Below are positions 29,066 to 40,871 of a stretch of 64,000 nucleotides of DNA, piece by piece. The notes under the pieces were generated by a model. The model was not told the origin of the DNA, searched no databases, and was given only the letters and a program-made list of their open reading frames with translations. Origin of the DNA: an uncultured Gemmatimonadota bacterium (GTDB lineage Bacteria; Gemmatimonadota; Gemmatimonadetes; Gemmatimonadales; Gemmatimonadaceae); assembly GCA_902826615.1 (NCBI GenBank), contig CADEFN010000007.1:62001-126000 (forward strand). The letters run 5' to 3'. Positions within the stretch are counted from its first letter, which is position 1. Each line of letters starts with the position of its first letter. Both the position numbers and the translations under genes were made by a program.

Positions 29066-30381
29066 CAGGCCACCACCGCAGGCACGGCGTGAACGGTCTT
29101 GCGCGTGATCAGCGCCTCGAACTCGTGGCGCCAGCGCTGCAGGCCACTCACCACCGGCGTTGCGCACGAATCAGACAGTACGCAGATCGTCTTGCCGGTC
29201 ATGTTGTCAGCAATCGACAGCAGGGTGTCGAGGTCTTCAGCGGTGCCGTCACCTGCACAGATGCGCTCGAGGATTTTGGTGGTCCAGGCCGTCCCTTCGC
29301 GGCACTGTGTGCACTGCGCACAGGATTCGTGCGCGTAGAAGCGCGCCAGGCGCGCGATCTGGCGTGGCATCGACTGCGCTTCGTCGATCACGATGCAGCC
29401 GGCTGAGCCGAGCATCGTGCCTGCCGCTACCATCCCTTCGTAATCCATGACCGCCGATTCGGCCTCCTCCCACGTGATGATCGGGACGGACGATCCACCG
29501 GGAATGACGGCCTTGATTTTCCGGCCATTCGGGGCGCCACCGCACAGATCCTGGAGGAACTCGCCAAACGGGAAGCCCATCTCGACTTCGTAGTTGCCGG
29601 GGCGTGTGATGTTACCGCACACACTCCACAGCTTGGTGCCGGTGCTCTTGGGATTGTCCGGGCGCGACATCTTCTTGTACCAGTCGGCGCCATTGTTCAG
29701 AATGTGCGGTACCGCGGTGAGCGTTTCGACGTTGTTGATGGTCGTCGGCATGCCGAAGAGTCCGGCGACCGCGGGGAATGGAGGCTTGATCCGCGGGTTG
29801 CCGCGTTTGCCCTCGAGCGAATTCATGAGGGCCGTTTCTTCACCGCAGATGTAGGCCCCTGCGCCCTTGTGCACCCAGACGTCGACCGTCTTTCCGCTCC
29901 CCATGGCGTTCTTGCCAATGATGCCGGCGGCACGGGCCTCGGCCACGGCGCGCTCCATCACGTCCAGCGGTTCGGTGAACTCACCGCGGATGTAGATGTA
30001 GGCGGTTTCGGCACCGATCGCGTACGCACCGATCGCGCACCCCTCGATGAGGGCGTGCGGCGTCCAGCGCATGATCTCGCGATCCTTGAAGGTGCCGGGC
30101 TCGGATTCGTCGGCGTTGCAGCACAGGTAGTGCGGCTTGCCGTCGCCCTGCTTCATGAACGACCACTTGAGACCGGTCGGAAAACCTGCACCGCCGCGTC
30201 CGCGAAGCCCGGAGTCCTTGACCACCTGCTGGATGGCCAGGGGATCCATGCCTAACGCGTTCTGCAGTGCCTTGTACCCGCCGCGTTGTTTCCAGCCCTC
30301 GGCCGTGCGCGCATCGGCGGTGCCGAAGTGCGTGGAGAGGACCTGAGTTTCTCGCGGATGGGGCTTGTGGGGGTAGCCCAT
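29065..30381 (-). CDS. nuoF: NADH-quinone oxidoreductase subunit F
   Basis: NuoF binds NADH and FMN and holds cluster N3. The 438 residues show GLRGRGGAGFPTGLKW (NADH site), CNADESEPGTFKDREI (FMN site) and ESCAQCTQCREGT with a further cysteine downstream as N3 ligands. The N-terminus MGYPHKPHPRETQVLSTHFG is slightly extended. It starts at an ATG 30 bases after nuoE and overlaps nuoG by one base. Confidence 0.97.
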   Translation of the reverse strand: MGYPHKPHPRETQVLSTHFGTADARTAEGWKQRGGYKALQNALGMDPLAIQQVVKDSGLRGRGGAGFPTGLKWSFMKQGDGKPHYLCCNADESEPGTFKDREIMRWTPHALIEGCAIGAYAIGAETAYIYIRGEFTEPLDVMERAVAEARAAGIIGKNAMGSGKTVDVWVHKGAGAYICGEETALMNSLEGKRGNPRIKPPFPAVAGLFGMPTTINNVETLTAVPHILNNGADWYKKMSRPDNPKSTGTKLWSVCGNITRPGNYEVEMGFPFGEFLQDLCGGAPNGRKIKAVIPGGSSVPIITWEEAESAVMDYEGMVAAGTMLGSAGCIVIDEAQSMPRQIARLARFYAHESCAQCTQCREGTAWTTKILERICAGDGTAEDLDTLLSIADNMTGKTICVLSDSCATPVVSGLQRWRHEFEALITRKTVHAVPAVVA

Positions 30382-30411
30382 GACGTCAGTGTGTCGGGGT
30401 CCGGGTGTGTG

Positions 30412-30957
30412 TCAGCCGTAACGCTTGAGCACGTCGGCCACGGTGGCAGGCGTGATCGATTCCAGAAAGTCGCTGTTCACCATTACCGGGGTCGCAAACC
30501 CGCATGCGCCCAGGCACTCCACCTCGATCACCGTGTACTTGCCGTCGGCCGACGTGACACCCAACTCGCCGCAGCCAGTCTGTTCGAGGAACGCCTTGAC
30601 CACATCTTCGGCGCCGCACACATGGCAGGGTGACGTGGTGCACACCTGGATGAAGTGTTTGCCAACGGGGTGCTGATGATACATGGTGTAAAACGTCACC
30701 ACGCCCTTCACATACGCCGGGGTGAGGCCCAGCACCGTGGCGACTTCCGCCATGCCTTCCTCGCTCACCCAGCCTCGGGCCTCCTGCAACATCCAGAGTG
30801 CCGGCAGCAGCGCTGCCTGTTTCGTGGGATACCTGGTGAGCAGCTCCTGCAGCCGCTTCTCGGTTTCGCCGACGAACACCGGCACGTGTTTTTCATGGTG
30901 GCCATGGCCGCCGGTCTTGAGCGCGGCACCGCCAGTGGCGGAGGGTCCGTGACTCAC
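30412..30957 (-). CDS. nuoE: NADH-quinone oxidoreductase subunit E
   Basis: NuoE is the thioredoxin-like subunit that holds the 2Fe-2S cluster N1a. The 181 residues contain the ligand motif CTTSPCHVCGAEDV and ECLGACGFATPVMVN (four cysteines). It must start at the GTG at 30957, as no ATG lies ahead of the conserved domain. The first 25 residues are a non-conserved tail with HGHHEKH, echoing the His-rich loop in NuoL. Confidence 0.96.
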   Translation of the reverse strand: MSHGPSATGGAALKTGGHGHHEKHVPVFVGETEKRLQELLTRYPTKQAALLPALWMLQEARGWVSEEGMAEVATVLGLTPAYVKGVVTFYTMYHQHPVGKHFIQVCTTSPCHVCGAEDVVKAFLEQTGCGELGVTSADGKYTVIEVECLGACGFATPVMVNSDFLESITPATVADVLKRYG

Positions 30958-31003
30958 GCGTCACCTCGCTTGAAACTGCCGTGTGCCGTCTGCCATCTCT
31001 TGT

Positions 31004-32314
31004 TCATCGGTCGATCTCTCCCATCACGATGTCGATGCTGGCGTTGATGGCGATGACGTCCGAGAGCAGGTGACCCTCGACCATCTTGGGGATGGCGGAC
31101 AGGTTCACATAGGACGGCGGACGAATGCGCCAACGCACCGGCTTGGAGGTGCCATCGGACACCATGTAATAGCCCTTCTCGCCCTTCGGACTTTCGACGG
31201 CGACGTAGCTCTCGCCCACCGGAGGACGCGGACCCTCCATCACCTGCTTGAAGTGATGGATCATCGACTCCATCTCCGACGTGGCCTTTGACTTGGGCGG
31301 AAGAATCACGCGAGGATCGTCGACGTTCACCGGTCCGTCAGGCAAACGACGCGCAGCCTGCTCGAGGATCCGCACCGACTGCCGCAGCTCTTCCATCCGG
31401 ACGAGGAAGCGATCGTACACGTCCCCTGCACTGCCCACCGGCACATCAAAGTCGTACGTCTCGTAGTCGAGATAGGGGAAGTCCTTGCGCACATCGAAGG
31501 CCACACCCGCCGCGCGCACCATCGGTCCCGAAAGGCCGTAGTTCACGGCTTCCTCCGCCGTCAGCGCGCCGATCCCGACCGTCCGGCCCACCCAGATGCC
31601 ATTGCGGGTGACCATCTTGTCCACTTCGGCGATCGTCTTCGGGAAGGTCTTGATGAAGTCGTTGAGGCCTTCCATCCAGCCGTCGGGAATATCCGCGGCC
31701 ATGCCACCCACGCGCGTCAGCGACGTGGTCAGGCGAGCCCCGATCCACCCTTCGAGCAGATTGTAAACGCGCTCACGCTCCTGGAATGCCCACAGGAAGG
31801 GCGTGAACGCCCCGATGTCGATGCAGGTGGTGCCCAGCCATACCAGATGCGAAATGATACGCGACAGCTCCATCGCGATCACACGCAGCACCGTACAACG
31901 CGGGGTGATCTCGATGCCGAACAGCCGCTCGGCGCCTAACGCAAAGGCGACGTTGTTGCCCGGCGAGTTGAGATAGTCCTCGCGGTCGGTCCACGGGATG
32001 ATCTGGTTGTACTGTCGGTACTCCCCGATCTTCTCGAAGCCACAGTGCAGATAGCCAACATGCGGAATGCACCGGACCACGGTTTCGCCGTCGAGCTCGA
32101 GCACCAGACGCAACACGCCATGCGTCGCCGGGTGCTGCGGCCCGATGTTGATGAGCATGTGCTCGCCTTCGAGCTCCGGCTCCAGGGAGGCGGGTGGCTC
32201 GAGTGTGGTGACCGCGCCGCCGCCATCGACGACGAGTGGCACCCGCTGCGGCCTCCCTGCGCTGTCGAGCCCCGACGTGGAGAGGGCGACTTCGATGGTG
32301 CGTTTGGTGGCCAT
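31004..32314 (-). CDS. nuoD: NADH-quinone oxidoreductase subunit D
   Basis: NuoD shapes the quinone-binding site together with NuoB. The 436 residues contain INIGPQHPATHGVLRLVLEL, GYLHCGFEKIGEYR and SAGDVYDRFLVRMEE, all diagnostic, and end in VMGEIDR as usual. The first 50 residues (ATKRTIEVALST onward) are a variable extension. It is separate from nuoC, not fused as in E. coli. It follows nuoC by a few bases. Confidence 0.97.
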   Translation of the reverse strand: MATKRTIEVALSTSGLDSAGRPQRVPLVVDGGGAVTTLEPPASLEPELEGEHMLINIGPQHPATHGVLRLVLELDGETVVRCIPHVGYLHCGFEKIGEYRQYNQIIPWTDREDYLNSPGNNVAFALGAERLFGIEITPRCTVLRVIAMELSRIISHLVWLGTTCIDIGAFTPFLWAFQERERVYNLLEGWIGARLTTSLTRVGGMAADIPDGWMEGLNDFIKTFPKTIAEVDKMVTRNGIWVGRTVGIGALTAEEAVNYGLSGPMVRAAGVAFDVRKDFPYLDYETYDFDVPVGSAGDVYDRFLVRMEELRQSVRILEQAARRLPDGPVNVDDPRVILPPKSKATSEMESMIHHFKQVMEGPRPPVGESYVAVESPKGEKGYYMVSDGTSKPVRWRIRPPSYVNLSAIPKMVEGHLLSDVIAINASIDIVMGEIDR

Positions 32315-32317
32315 CCC

Positions 32318-33019
32318 CTACTCTCCCGTTTTCTCGCCGCCGGTGAGGCGCTTGCGCATTTCCTGCGGCAAGTCCTCGAAGGCGTCGGCAATCGTCAATT
32401 CTTCCATCGAATAACGCGCTTCCGGATTGGCGCCGAGTGCTTGACGCAGTTGTTCGGCACGCGAGAACCGGCCACGCAGCGGGAAGTCTTTTCGCAGAGG
32501 AAACCCTTCCTTGTACTGCTCCCACAACAGGATTCGCCGCAGGTCCGGGTGTCCCTCGAACACAATCCCGAACATGTCGTAACACTCGCGCTCCAACCAG
32601 TCCGCGCCCTTGTAGATGGGCCACACACTAGCGATCCGAAGCGGCTGTCCCTTTGGCAGCAACGCCTTGAGACGCAGGAAGCGACGATGTGGAATGGATC
32701 GGAGGTGCCACACGACCTCAAGCGGCATCTCGAGGTCGCGATACTCGACCGCAGTGACATCGGAGAGGTAGTCGTAGCGCTCGGCGGCATCACCATGGAG
32801 CCAGGTGATGATGTCGAACACCGAGGCCGGCGTCACGTAGACCGTGGTGTCACCCCAGACTACCTCACTCCGGACAAATCCCTCGGGGAAACGCTGCTGA
32901 ATCCGCGCGGCCGATGGGTTGGCATCCCCACCACGATTGGGGAGGTTCTTTCTGGTGGCAGGCGCGGGAGCACCGGGAGACGCATGCCCCGCCATCACCG
33001 GCTGAAAGGCGCGGCTCAC
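32318..33019 (-). CDS. nuoC: NADH-quinone oxidoreductase subunit C
   Basis: NuoC is a peripheral-arm structural subunit. The 233 residues have a Pro/Asn-rich N-terminal tail of about 45 residues, then the core domain with [30 protein letters not shown], of which [12 protein letters not shown] is the family signature, and [20 protein letters not shown]. It starts at a GTG that overlaps the nuoB stop by four bases. Confidence 0.96.
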   Translation of the reverse strand: MSRAFQPVMAGHASPGAPAPATRKNLPNRGGDANPSAARIQQRFPEGFVRSEVVWGDTTVYVTPASVFDIITWLHGDAAERYDYLSDVTAVEYRDLEMPLEVVWHLRSIPHRRFLRLKALLPKGQPLRIASVWPIYKGADWLERECYDMFGIVFEGHPDLRRILLWEQYKEGFPLRKDFPLRGRFSRAEQLRQALGANPEARYSMEELTIADAFEDLPQEMRKRLTGGEKTGE

Positions 33020-33642
33020 AGGCCGGACCGCGTCTGGTGCACTGAATTGCCGAACGGCTCGGACAATTCGTCGATCATGGCAGGCGAGATGTAGAGGTTG
33101 CTGGCCGGATCGGGCTCGAGTTCGTTCCGCAGCGACGTGTCATCCATGCGCTCGCGCTTGATCTTCTCCTGCAACATCATGATGCCGTACATCAACCCTT
33201 CGGGCCGAGGCGGGCATCCCGGGACGTAGACGTCGACCGGGATGATGGTGTCGATTCCCTGCGTGACCGCATAGGTGTCGAACATGCCACCGGTCGACGC
33301 GCAGGCACCCATCGAAATGACCCACTTGGGTTGGGGCATCTGCTGGTAAATGCGCCGGATCACGGGTGCCAGCTTGAAGGGCACGCGTCCGGCACAGATC
33401 AGCACATCCGCCTGACGAGGGGAGAACGCCATGCGCTCCATCCCGAAGCGCGCGAGGTCGAAGCGACTCGCCGCGGATGCCATGAACTCGATGGCGCAGC
33501 AGGCAGTCCCGAATGGCATCGGCCACAACGAGTTGGCCCTGCCCCAGTTCACAAGAAAATCGAGCTTGGTCGTGACCCAGCCTTCCTGTGACTGCGGATC
33601 AACGGTGACGGTCGACGAGTCTGTGCGAGGTGTCAGTCCCAT
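33016..33642 (-). CDS. nuoB: NADH-quinone oxidoreductase subunit B
   Basis: NuoB holds the terminal cluster N2 that reduces quinone. The 208 residues carry the tandem cysteines of [10 protein letters not shown], another in [13 protein letters not shown] and the last in VPGCPPRPE. The ATG at 33642 ([10 protein letters not shown]) overlaps the nuoA end by ten bases. An upstream reading to 33801 is nuoA sequence in another frame and was discarded. The C-terminus extends beyond the core with a charged and then Ser/Pro-containing tail. Confidence 0.97.
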   Translation of the reverse strand: MGLTPRTDSSTVTVDPQSQEGWVTTKLDFLVNWGRANSLWPMPFGTACCAIEFMASAASRFDLARFGMERMAFSPRQADVLICAGRVPFKLAPVIRRIYQQMPQPKWVISMGACASTGGMFDTYAVTQGIDTIIPVDVYVPGCPPRPEGLMYGIMMLQEKIKRERMDDTSLRNELEPDPASNLYISPAMIDELSEPFGNSVHQTRSGL

Positions 33643-34037
33643 TGCAGGGCTCCCTTCTTCCAGACGTAAACAAAACCGAAGAGGAGGATGACCATGAACA
33701 CGAGCATCTCTCCCAGACCAAAAAACGAAGTCATCCCCGCCGGGCACATCCCATTCACGAGCCCCGTCGTGCAGGAGAGCTGCTTGAAGTAGACGCCCCA
33801 CGGGATCATGAAAACGGTTTCGATGTCGAAGATGATGAACAACATCGCGACCATGTAGAACTTCACGGAAAAGCGCTCGCGGGCATCGCCGAGCGGCGGG
33901 ATTCCCGACTCGTACGGCTGGTCCTTTACGGGTGCCGGACGCCGTCGCAGCACCATCGTCGAGAGCGCAACCATCGCGACCGCGTTGAGGGCGACAAATC
34001 CGAGAAGGAGCAGAACGGGGAGATAGGTTCGATCCAT
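33633..34037 (-). CDS. nuoA: NADH-quinone oxidoreductase subunit A
   Basis: NuoA is a three-helix membrane subunit near the quinone site. From the ATG at 34037 it has 134 residues, with [33 protein letters not shown] spanning the conserved loop and second helix ([12 protein letters not shown]). A longer reading from 34100 would begin inside the leader behind the promoter and is less likely. It is the first gene of the nuo operon. Confidence 0.95.
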   Translation of the reverse strand: MDRTYLPVLLLLGFVALNAVAMVALSTMVLRRRPAPVKDQPYESGIPPLGDARERFSVKFYMVAMLFIIFDIETVFMIPWGVYFKQLSCTTGLVNGMCPAGMTSFFGLGEMLVFMVILLFGFVYVWKKGALQWD

Positions 34038-34081
34038 CGAGCGCCCGAGTTCGTGAAAAAATTCACTAGAACAGCCAGACG

Positions 34082-34111
34082 AAATTACCCGCCCCTGCAA
34101 GGTGGTGTCAA
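34082..34111 (-). promoter_or_regulatory. Sigma70-type promoter of the nuo operon
   Basis: On the minus strand a perfect TTGACA (34111-34106) is followed by 18 bases and TAATTT (34087-34082). A start point near 34075 would give a leader of about 38 bases before the nuoA ATG at 34037. No other gene lies between this site and the desaturase stop, so the nuo operon probably begins here. Confidence 0.75.
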
Positions 34112-34344
34112 CGGACGTAAGCCCTGAAAAACATTGCGCTTATGGCTCACGGAGGCCCCAACGATTCATGAATGCACTGGCCGCCACTTTGCTCGCATAC
34201 CCGACTACCTTTCGCGCCTTTCTTTTTCGCCACCGGCTGTCCCCTTCCTCAAACGCGAACCTCCCCTTCTGTCGCGTAGAGACAGGAGGGGAGGCATCAG
34301 GGACAGACGGGGGTGACGTCCGGCGGCTCAAGAGATCGAACCGC
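34112..34344. other. Rest of the nuo upstream gap: one hairpin, no gene
   Basis: The full gap between nuoA and the desaturase (34038-34344, about 307 bases) is the only one over 300 bases in the window. Beyond the nuo promoter it holds a strong hairpin at 34261-34293: CTCCCCTTCTGTC, a 7-base loop, then GACAGGAGGGGAG. One pair is G-U if read on the plus strand and C-A on the minus strand. Being downstream of the desaturase it may end that transcript, although no T run follows. Short readings in this gap look like noise. Confidence 0.45.
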
Positions 34345-35313
34345 TCAGGCCATTTCGAATTCCCGGCTGAAGGCGACGGCAAACTGGAAAGTCTTGGCCT
34401 TTGTCCGGGATTCCATGGCGTCCGCCACACGTTCGAGTCGCTTGGGGATCCCAAGGATGGTCTCCTGGGCCTTCTTCCCCGCGTCTGACACAGCCTGGAC
34501 GGTATCAATCGCCCAATAGCGGATCTGCTCCTCGACGATCTTCAGGTAGTCTCGGGGCCCATAGATGCCTGCCCGCCGGATAACGTCGGCCATCTCACGG
34601 AAATGCGGCATGGTGATGCCCGGCATGTCGATCGCCGGCATGAGGGCCACGGCCGACAGGAGTCCGTTGTCAGGGTCGCGCGCCAGCACTTCCTTGAAGA
34701 TCTGGCGATAAAACGTGTAGTGTCTCGCTTCTTCCTTGGCGACGTTCGACAACACCTCGCCGATCAGCGGCTCATGTTCGCTTGCCACCTTGCCGGTGTT
34801 GGCGTGACTGATCTGCGTCGCACGCTCCTGCAGAGAGGTGTAGACAAACACCTTGTAGGGGTCGCTGTCCCACGCCGGCTCGAACCCTGACCGCATGTAC
34901 TCGAACTGCATCCGGTCGAGCACCGGGTTGTCGAGAATCCGGCTTTCGCGCATGTAGTCGTGCAGAATGACGCCATGCCGGTCTTCTTCCGCGGTCCACA
35001 AGTTGGTCCACTTGAACCAGAAGGAATCCGACCCCAGGTACTGACCGAGGATGCGGTGAAAGTGCGGGAGGCCCTCTTCGGTGAGCAGATTCACGCAGAG
35101 GGCAACTCGGGCTGGCAGGCTGATGCCCGCAGCGCGCTCCCGGAGCGCGCCGAAATGCCGGTCCGGATCGGTGTCTGGTGCGGGGGCCAGGACTTCGCTG
35201 GGAAACCAGAGAATACGCTTGGACTCGTGGGCTTCCATGAGCTGGTCGACGATGGGCTCGAGGTCAGCGAGCACTTCGACCTTTGCCAGCAGAGATTGAT
35301 CGGGGATCTTCAT
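34345..35313 (-). CDS. Acyl-ACP desaturase (soluble diiron family)
   Basis: This is a ferritin-like diiron enzyme of the stearoyl-ACP desaturase/DesA type, which uses O2 to place a double bond in an acyl chain on ACP. The 322 residues contain TAEEDRHGVILHDYM (first Glu-x2-His pair) and AKEEARHYTFYRQIF (second Glu-x2-His pair), with a glutamate ahead of each. The ATG at 35313 has GGAG just upstream; a GTG at 35337 is the alternative. It lies alone between sdhB and nuo. The alternative is a related ferritin-like oxygenase, but the overall layout fits the desaturase family well. Confidence 0.85.
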   Translation of the reverse strand: MKIPDQSLLAKVEVLADLEPIVDQLMEAHESKRILWFPSEVLAPAPDTDPDRHFGALRERAAGISLPARVALCVNLLTEEGLPHFHRILGQYLGSDSFWFKWTNLWTAEEDRHGVILHDYMRESRILDNPVLDRMQFEYMRSGFEPAWDSDPYKVFVYTSLQERATQISHANTGKVASEHEPLIGEVLSNVAKEEARHYTFYRQIFKEVLARDPDNGLLSAVALMPAIDMPGITMPHFREMADVIRRAGIYGPRDYLKIVEEQIRYWAIDTVQAVSDAGKKAQETILGIPKRLERVADAMESRTKAKTFQFAVAFSREFEMA

Positions 35314-35382
35314 GCGCTCCAAGATACCCGCCGACACGGCCTTGGCGAGTCCGGGGAGACCCGATTCGTTAGGGCAATACGT

Positions 35383-36158
35383 TTAGCCAGCCCCGCCCGA
35401 CTTTCGGTTCTCCCCCGGCTCGAACGCCGACGCCTGCATGTAGTCCCGGTTCATGCGCGCAATGGTGTCAATCGAGATGTCCTTCGGGCACGCCTCCTGG
35501 CACTCCCCAAACAAGGTGCAGCCTCCAAACGTCTCCAGATCCATCTGCGCCACCATCTTGAGCGCCCGGCGGTAGCGCTCGGGTTGTCCCTGCGGCAGGT
35601 GTCCGAGATGCGATACCTTCGCTGCGGTGAACAGCGATGCCGATCCATTGGGACAGGCGGCAACGCAGGCACCACACCCGATGCAAGCCGCAGCATCCAT
35701 GGCAGCGTCCGCATCAGGCTTTGGCACGGGCAGCGCGTTGCCATCCACGGCGTTCCCGGTTTGCACGGACACGTAGCCACCGGCCTGGATAATCCTGTCG
35801 AACGATGAGCGATCGACGCAGAGGTCACGCAGCACCGGAAACGCCGAAGCGCGCCAGGGCTCGATGGTGATGGTTTCCCCGCTCCGGAACGACCGCATGT
35901 GGAGCTGGCAGGTTGTAGTCGCCTTCATCGGGCCGTGTGCCGAGCCATTGATCATGAGCCCGCACATGCCGCAGATCCCCTCACGGCAATCGTGATCGAA
36001 GGCAATCGGCATTTCCCCTTTTGCCGTGAGATCCTCGTTGACCACGTCGAGCATCTCGAGAAACGACATGTCGGGACTGATGTCGCGGGCCTGATATTCG
36101 GCAAAGGCACCGGGGGCACCGGGACCCGCCTGGCGCCACACCTTGAGCGTCAGGTTCA

Positions 36159-36159
<1 letters not shown>
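35383..36159 (-). CDS. sdhB: Succinate dehydrogenase/fumarate reductase iron-sulfur subunit
   Basis: SdhB carries three iron-sulfur clusters that link the flavoprotein to the membrane quinone site. The 258 residues contain the 2Fe-2S motif [17 protein letters not shown], then [16 protein letters not shown] and [15 protein letters not shown] for the other two clusters. The ATG at 36159 shares one base with the sdhA stop. The long in-frame upstream extension is sdhA sequence in another frame. Confidence 0.96.
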
Positions 36160-38068
<1,909 letters not shown>

Positions 38069-38072
<4 letters not shown>

Positions 38073-38827
38073 TGAGCAGCCTCCGGAGTGTGGGCGGCGT
38101 CCATCACCACCGTTTGCGGCTCGAAGATGCCTAACGCTGCAGCCACCGGTACCGCCAGAAAGCCCAGCGTGACGAAGAGCGCCAGCGCGATGGCGATGTT
38201 GCGATGCAATGGGCGATCACTCGCCCGGCGCAACCCGAGGGTTCGCCATGAGGCCCAGGCGCCGTGAAAGAGGTGCAGCCCCAGGAAGATGACGGCGACC
38301 ACATAGAACAGCACCGCCCACCACCGCTGGAACCCGAGACGAAGGTTGTTGTACGGATCGAGGTGGACAAACTGTGGATGGCCCACACCGAGTGTCATGT
38401 CGAGGATGTGAAAGACCACGAAAAGCGCGAGGAGGATTCCACCCGCGCGCATGGTTTTCGCGCCGAGCGTGCTGACCTGCCCAACCCGCCGGCTGTATGG
38501 CACCGGGCGCGCCGCCCGGTTGCGGGCAATCAGCTGCAGGGCCGCAGTGGCATGCAGCACCACCATGACGACAAGACCGGCGCGCGCCACCCAGAGCAAC
38601 GGTCCGAGTTTTCGGAGACCAAGCGCATACTCGTGCATGGCTTGCGCCGGCGTACCCGGGACGAACATCTGCAGGTTGCCCGCCATGTGGGCGACGACAA
38701 ATCCGATGCCGCCGAGTCCCGTCACGGCCATGACAACTTTCTTGCCGACCGACGAGTCCCAGAACCGCCGCAGACGCCCGACCGGCGCCCGGGAAGCCCC
38801 GGCCGCCGGCAGTGAGGATGCAGTCAT
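38069..38827 (-). CDS. sdhC: Succinate dehydrogenase cytochrome b subunit, type B
   Basis: This is a single large membrane anchor of the cytochrome b558 family that binds haem and quinone, in place of separate SdhC and SdhD. The 252 residues have about five hydrophobic segments with histidines in [45 protein letters not shown] and [16 protein letters not shown], suitable as ligands for two haems. Such anchors usually go with menaquinone, in agreement with mqnA/C/E in this window. The ATG is at 38827, just after mdh. Confidence 0.92.
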
Positions 38828-38842
38828 GTAAGGGGCCGGAGA

Positions 38843-39772
38843 CTAGATGGAGAGCTTGCCCATGGGTTCGCGCACCGCCTCGGCACTCTTGCCTAACGCC
38901 ACACGTTCCGCGCTGGTCAGCTCCACCTCGAGAATGCGTTCCAGTCCGTTGCGGCCCAGTTTGCACGGCACGCCAAGGAAGAGTCCCGACATGCCATATT
39001 CGCCTTCGAGCCAGGCGGCGCAGGGCAGAATGCGCTTCTGGTCCTGCACGATGGCTTCGGCCATCTGGACGGCACCGGCAGAAGGTGCGTAGTACGCCGA
39101 ACCGGTCTTGAGGTACTGGACGATTTCGGCACCACCATTGCGCGTGCGATCGACGATCTTGTCGAGGACCGCGCGATCGAGGAGCTGCGTGACTGGAATG
39201 CCGCTGACCGTGGTGTACGAGATGAGGGGCACCATGGTATCGCCATGCCCACCCAGCACCATGGCCTGGATGTCACGGACCGAAATGTCCATGGCTTCGG
39301 CGAGGAAAGCGCGATATCGCGCCGTGTCGAGGACACCCGCCATGCCCAGCACGCGCTCGCGCGGGAAGCCGGTGACCTTCTTGGCCACGTAACACATCAC
39401 GTCCAGCGGGTTCGACACCACGATCAGAATGGCGTTAGGCGACGTACGCGCCACCTGTTCGGAAACCGCCTTCACGATCCCGGCGTTGGTATTCATCAGG
39501 TCATCCCGCGACATACCCGGCTTGCGGGCAATACCGGCGGTGATGATGACGATATCGGAGTTCTCGGTCTCTTCGTATCCGTTGGTGCCGATCACACGGG
39601 AGTCGTACAGCTCGATGGGAGCCGACTGCCACTGATCGAGGCCCTTGCCCTGCGGAACTCCCTCAACGATGTCGACGAGGATGACATGCTTCGCGAGTTC
39701 TTTCTCGGCGACGCGCTGAGCGGCGGTAGCACCCACATTGCCCGCGCCGACGACCGTGATTTTGTTGACCAT
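38843..39772 (-). CDS. mdh: Malate dehydrogenase, LDH-like
   Basis: It oxidises malate to oxaloacetate with NAD. The 309 residues start [18 protein letters not shown] (NAD motif). [20 protein letters not shown] has the arginines that select dicarboxylic acids, and [10 protein letters not shown] holds the catalytic histidine. Lactate dehydrogenase would have Gln where this has Arg in the ARKPG segment. The ATG at 39772 was chosen over an in-frame reading that runs into moaA. mdh followed by sdhCAB groups three TCA steps. Confidence 0.95.
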   Translation of the reverse strand: MVNKITVVGAGNVGATAAQRVAEKELAKHVILVDIVEGVPQGKGLDQWQSAPIELYDSRVIGTNGYEETENSDIVIITAGIARKPGMSRDDLMNTNAGIVKAVSEQVARTSPNAILIVVSNPLDVMCYVAKKVTGFPRERVLGMAGVLDTARYRAFLAEAMDISVRDIQAMVLGGHGDTMVPLISYTTVSGIPVTQLLDRAVLDKIVDRTRNGGAEIVQYLKTGSAYYAPSAGAVQMAEAIVQDQKRILPCAAWLEGEYGMSGLFLGVPCKLGRNGLERILEVELTSAERVALGKSAEAVREPMGKLSI

Positions 39773-39881
39773 GTGTGAGGAAGAGTGTGTTCGGGTAGTA
39801 TCGGGCAAGTTAATCGGCCGCCTTAGCGTGCGCGCCCTGCCTTTTCCCGGCCAAACAGGGGCCTGCCCTCCCTGCCCCCCC

Positions 39882-40871
39882 TCAGCCACCCACCTGCGAG
39901 AGCGCCCGCAATCCACCCACCTGCATCTGAAGCAGGTTGTGCTCCTTGGGTTTGTCCGCGAGCGCCTGACGAAAGAGGGGCTCCAGCCGCTCCCCGGCAC
40001 GCAGAGGCTCTCGCAGGTTCACCTCGTGGTCCCCATAGAGACAGGTACGCAGGCGACCGTCGGCCGTTAGGCGCACCCGATTGCATGACCCGCAATACGT
40101 GTGGGTCATCGGGGTGATCACCCCGACGGTGCCCGCGGCGCCGCGCAACTGGTAGTAACTGGCGGGACCATTCCCCTTCGGTCCGGACGCAGGTTCAAGT
40201 GCACCCAGCGCTGAAACCCGGCGCAGGACCTCGTCACTTGGTACCACGTGCTCCCACGTGAGGTCGCGCATGTCGCCGACCGGCATGAGCTCGATAAAAC
40301 GCACGTGCCAGGGGTTATCGATGGTCAGACGGGCAAAATCGGCCACCTCGTCGTCGTTGGTACCGCGCATGACAACAACGTTGATCTTGAGGGGCCCGAG
40401 TCCCGCCGCCTGTGCGGCCTGAAGGGACGCTACAGGGTCGAAGCTGAGGTTACGGCGTGCGATCGCGACAACGCGATCGTGACGCAGCGAGTCGGCGCTC
40501 ATGTTCACGCGATCGAGACCCGCTTCACGGAGAGCGATCGCCTGCTCGGGGAGTTTTACCCCGTTCGTCGAAAGCGCGATGTCCTCGATGCCTGGAACGG
40601 CCTTGAGCATCTTGATCAGGGCCGGAAGTTCGGGCCGAATGGTAGGCTCGCCGCCGGTGATCCGGAGACGACGCAGGCCCAGCGGCGCGAGCTGGCTGAC
40701 AACCTCCGCGATTTCCTCGTAGGACAGAATGTCCCGCTTGGGGAGCCAGGCGAGGCCCTCCAGCGGCATGCAGTACTGGCACCGAAAATTGCACCGATCG
40801 GTGACGGAAATACGCAGATACTCGATGCTCCTGCCGAACTGATCCTTGAGGGGAGGCGGATGGGTCATCAT
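39882..40871 (-). CDS. moaA: GTP 3',8-cyclase (radical SAM, molybdenum cofactor)
   Basis: MoaA starts molybdopterin synthesis by rearranging GTP. The 329 residues have the N-terminal CX3CX2C motif CNFRCQYC and the C-terminal cluster [20 protein letters not shown] (CX2CX13C). The SAM-site [10 protein letters not shown] is present. The C-terminus lacks the usual double glycine and ends [12 protein letters not shown], with a GG close to the end, so it may still apply. Two adjacent ATGs overlap the moaE stop. moaC was not seen nearby. Confidence 0.95.
   Translation of the reverse strand: MMTHPPPLKDQFGRSIEYLRISVTDRCNFRCQYCMPLEGLAWLPKRDILSYEEIAEVVSQLAPLGLRRLRITGGEPTIRPELPALIKMLKAVPGIEDIALSTNGVKLPEQAIALREAGLDRVNMSADSLRHDRVVAIARRNLSFDPVASLQAAQAAGLGPLKINVVVMRGTNDDEVADFARLTIDNPWHVRFIELMPVGDMRDLTWEHVVPSDEVLRRVSALGALEPASGPKGNGPASYYQLRGAAGTVGVITPMTHTYCGSCNRVRLTADGRLRTCLYGDHEVNLREPLRAGERLEPLFRQALADKPKEHNLLQMQVGGLRALSQVGG

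Noticed and set aside
34295-34320. A third copy of the GGGGACAGAATGATGAC element (AGGGACAGACGGGGGTGACG)
   Set aside because: Only short words are shared and the flanking blocks (GACGGAATGG, GGTAC and the G6/C6 palindrome) are absent.
34112-34344. A small gene in the nuo upstream gap (for example around 34168-34275 plus strand)
   Set aside because: No ribosome-binding site, no recognisable protein, and the best reading crosses the hairpin; the promoter and hairpin account for the gap.
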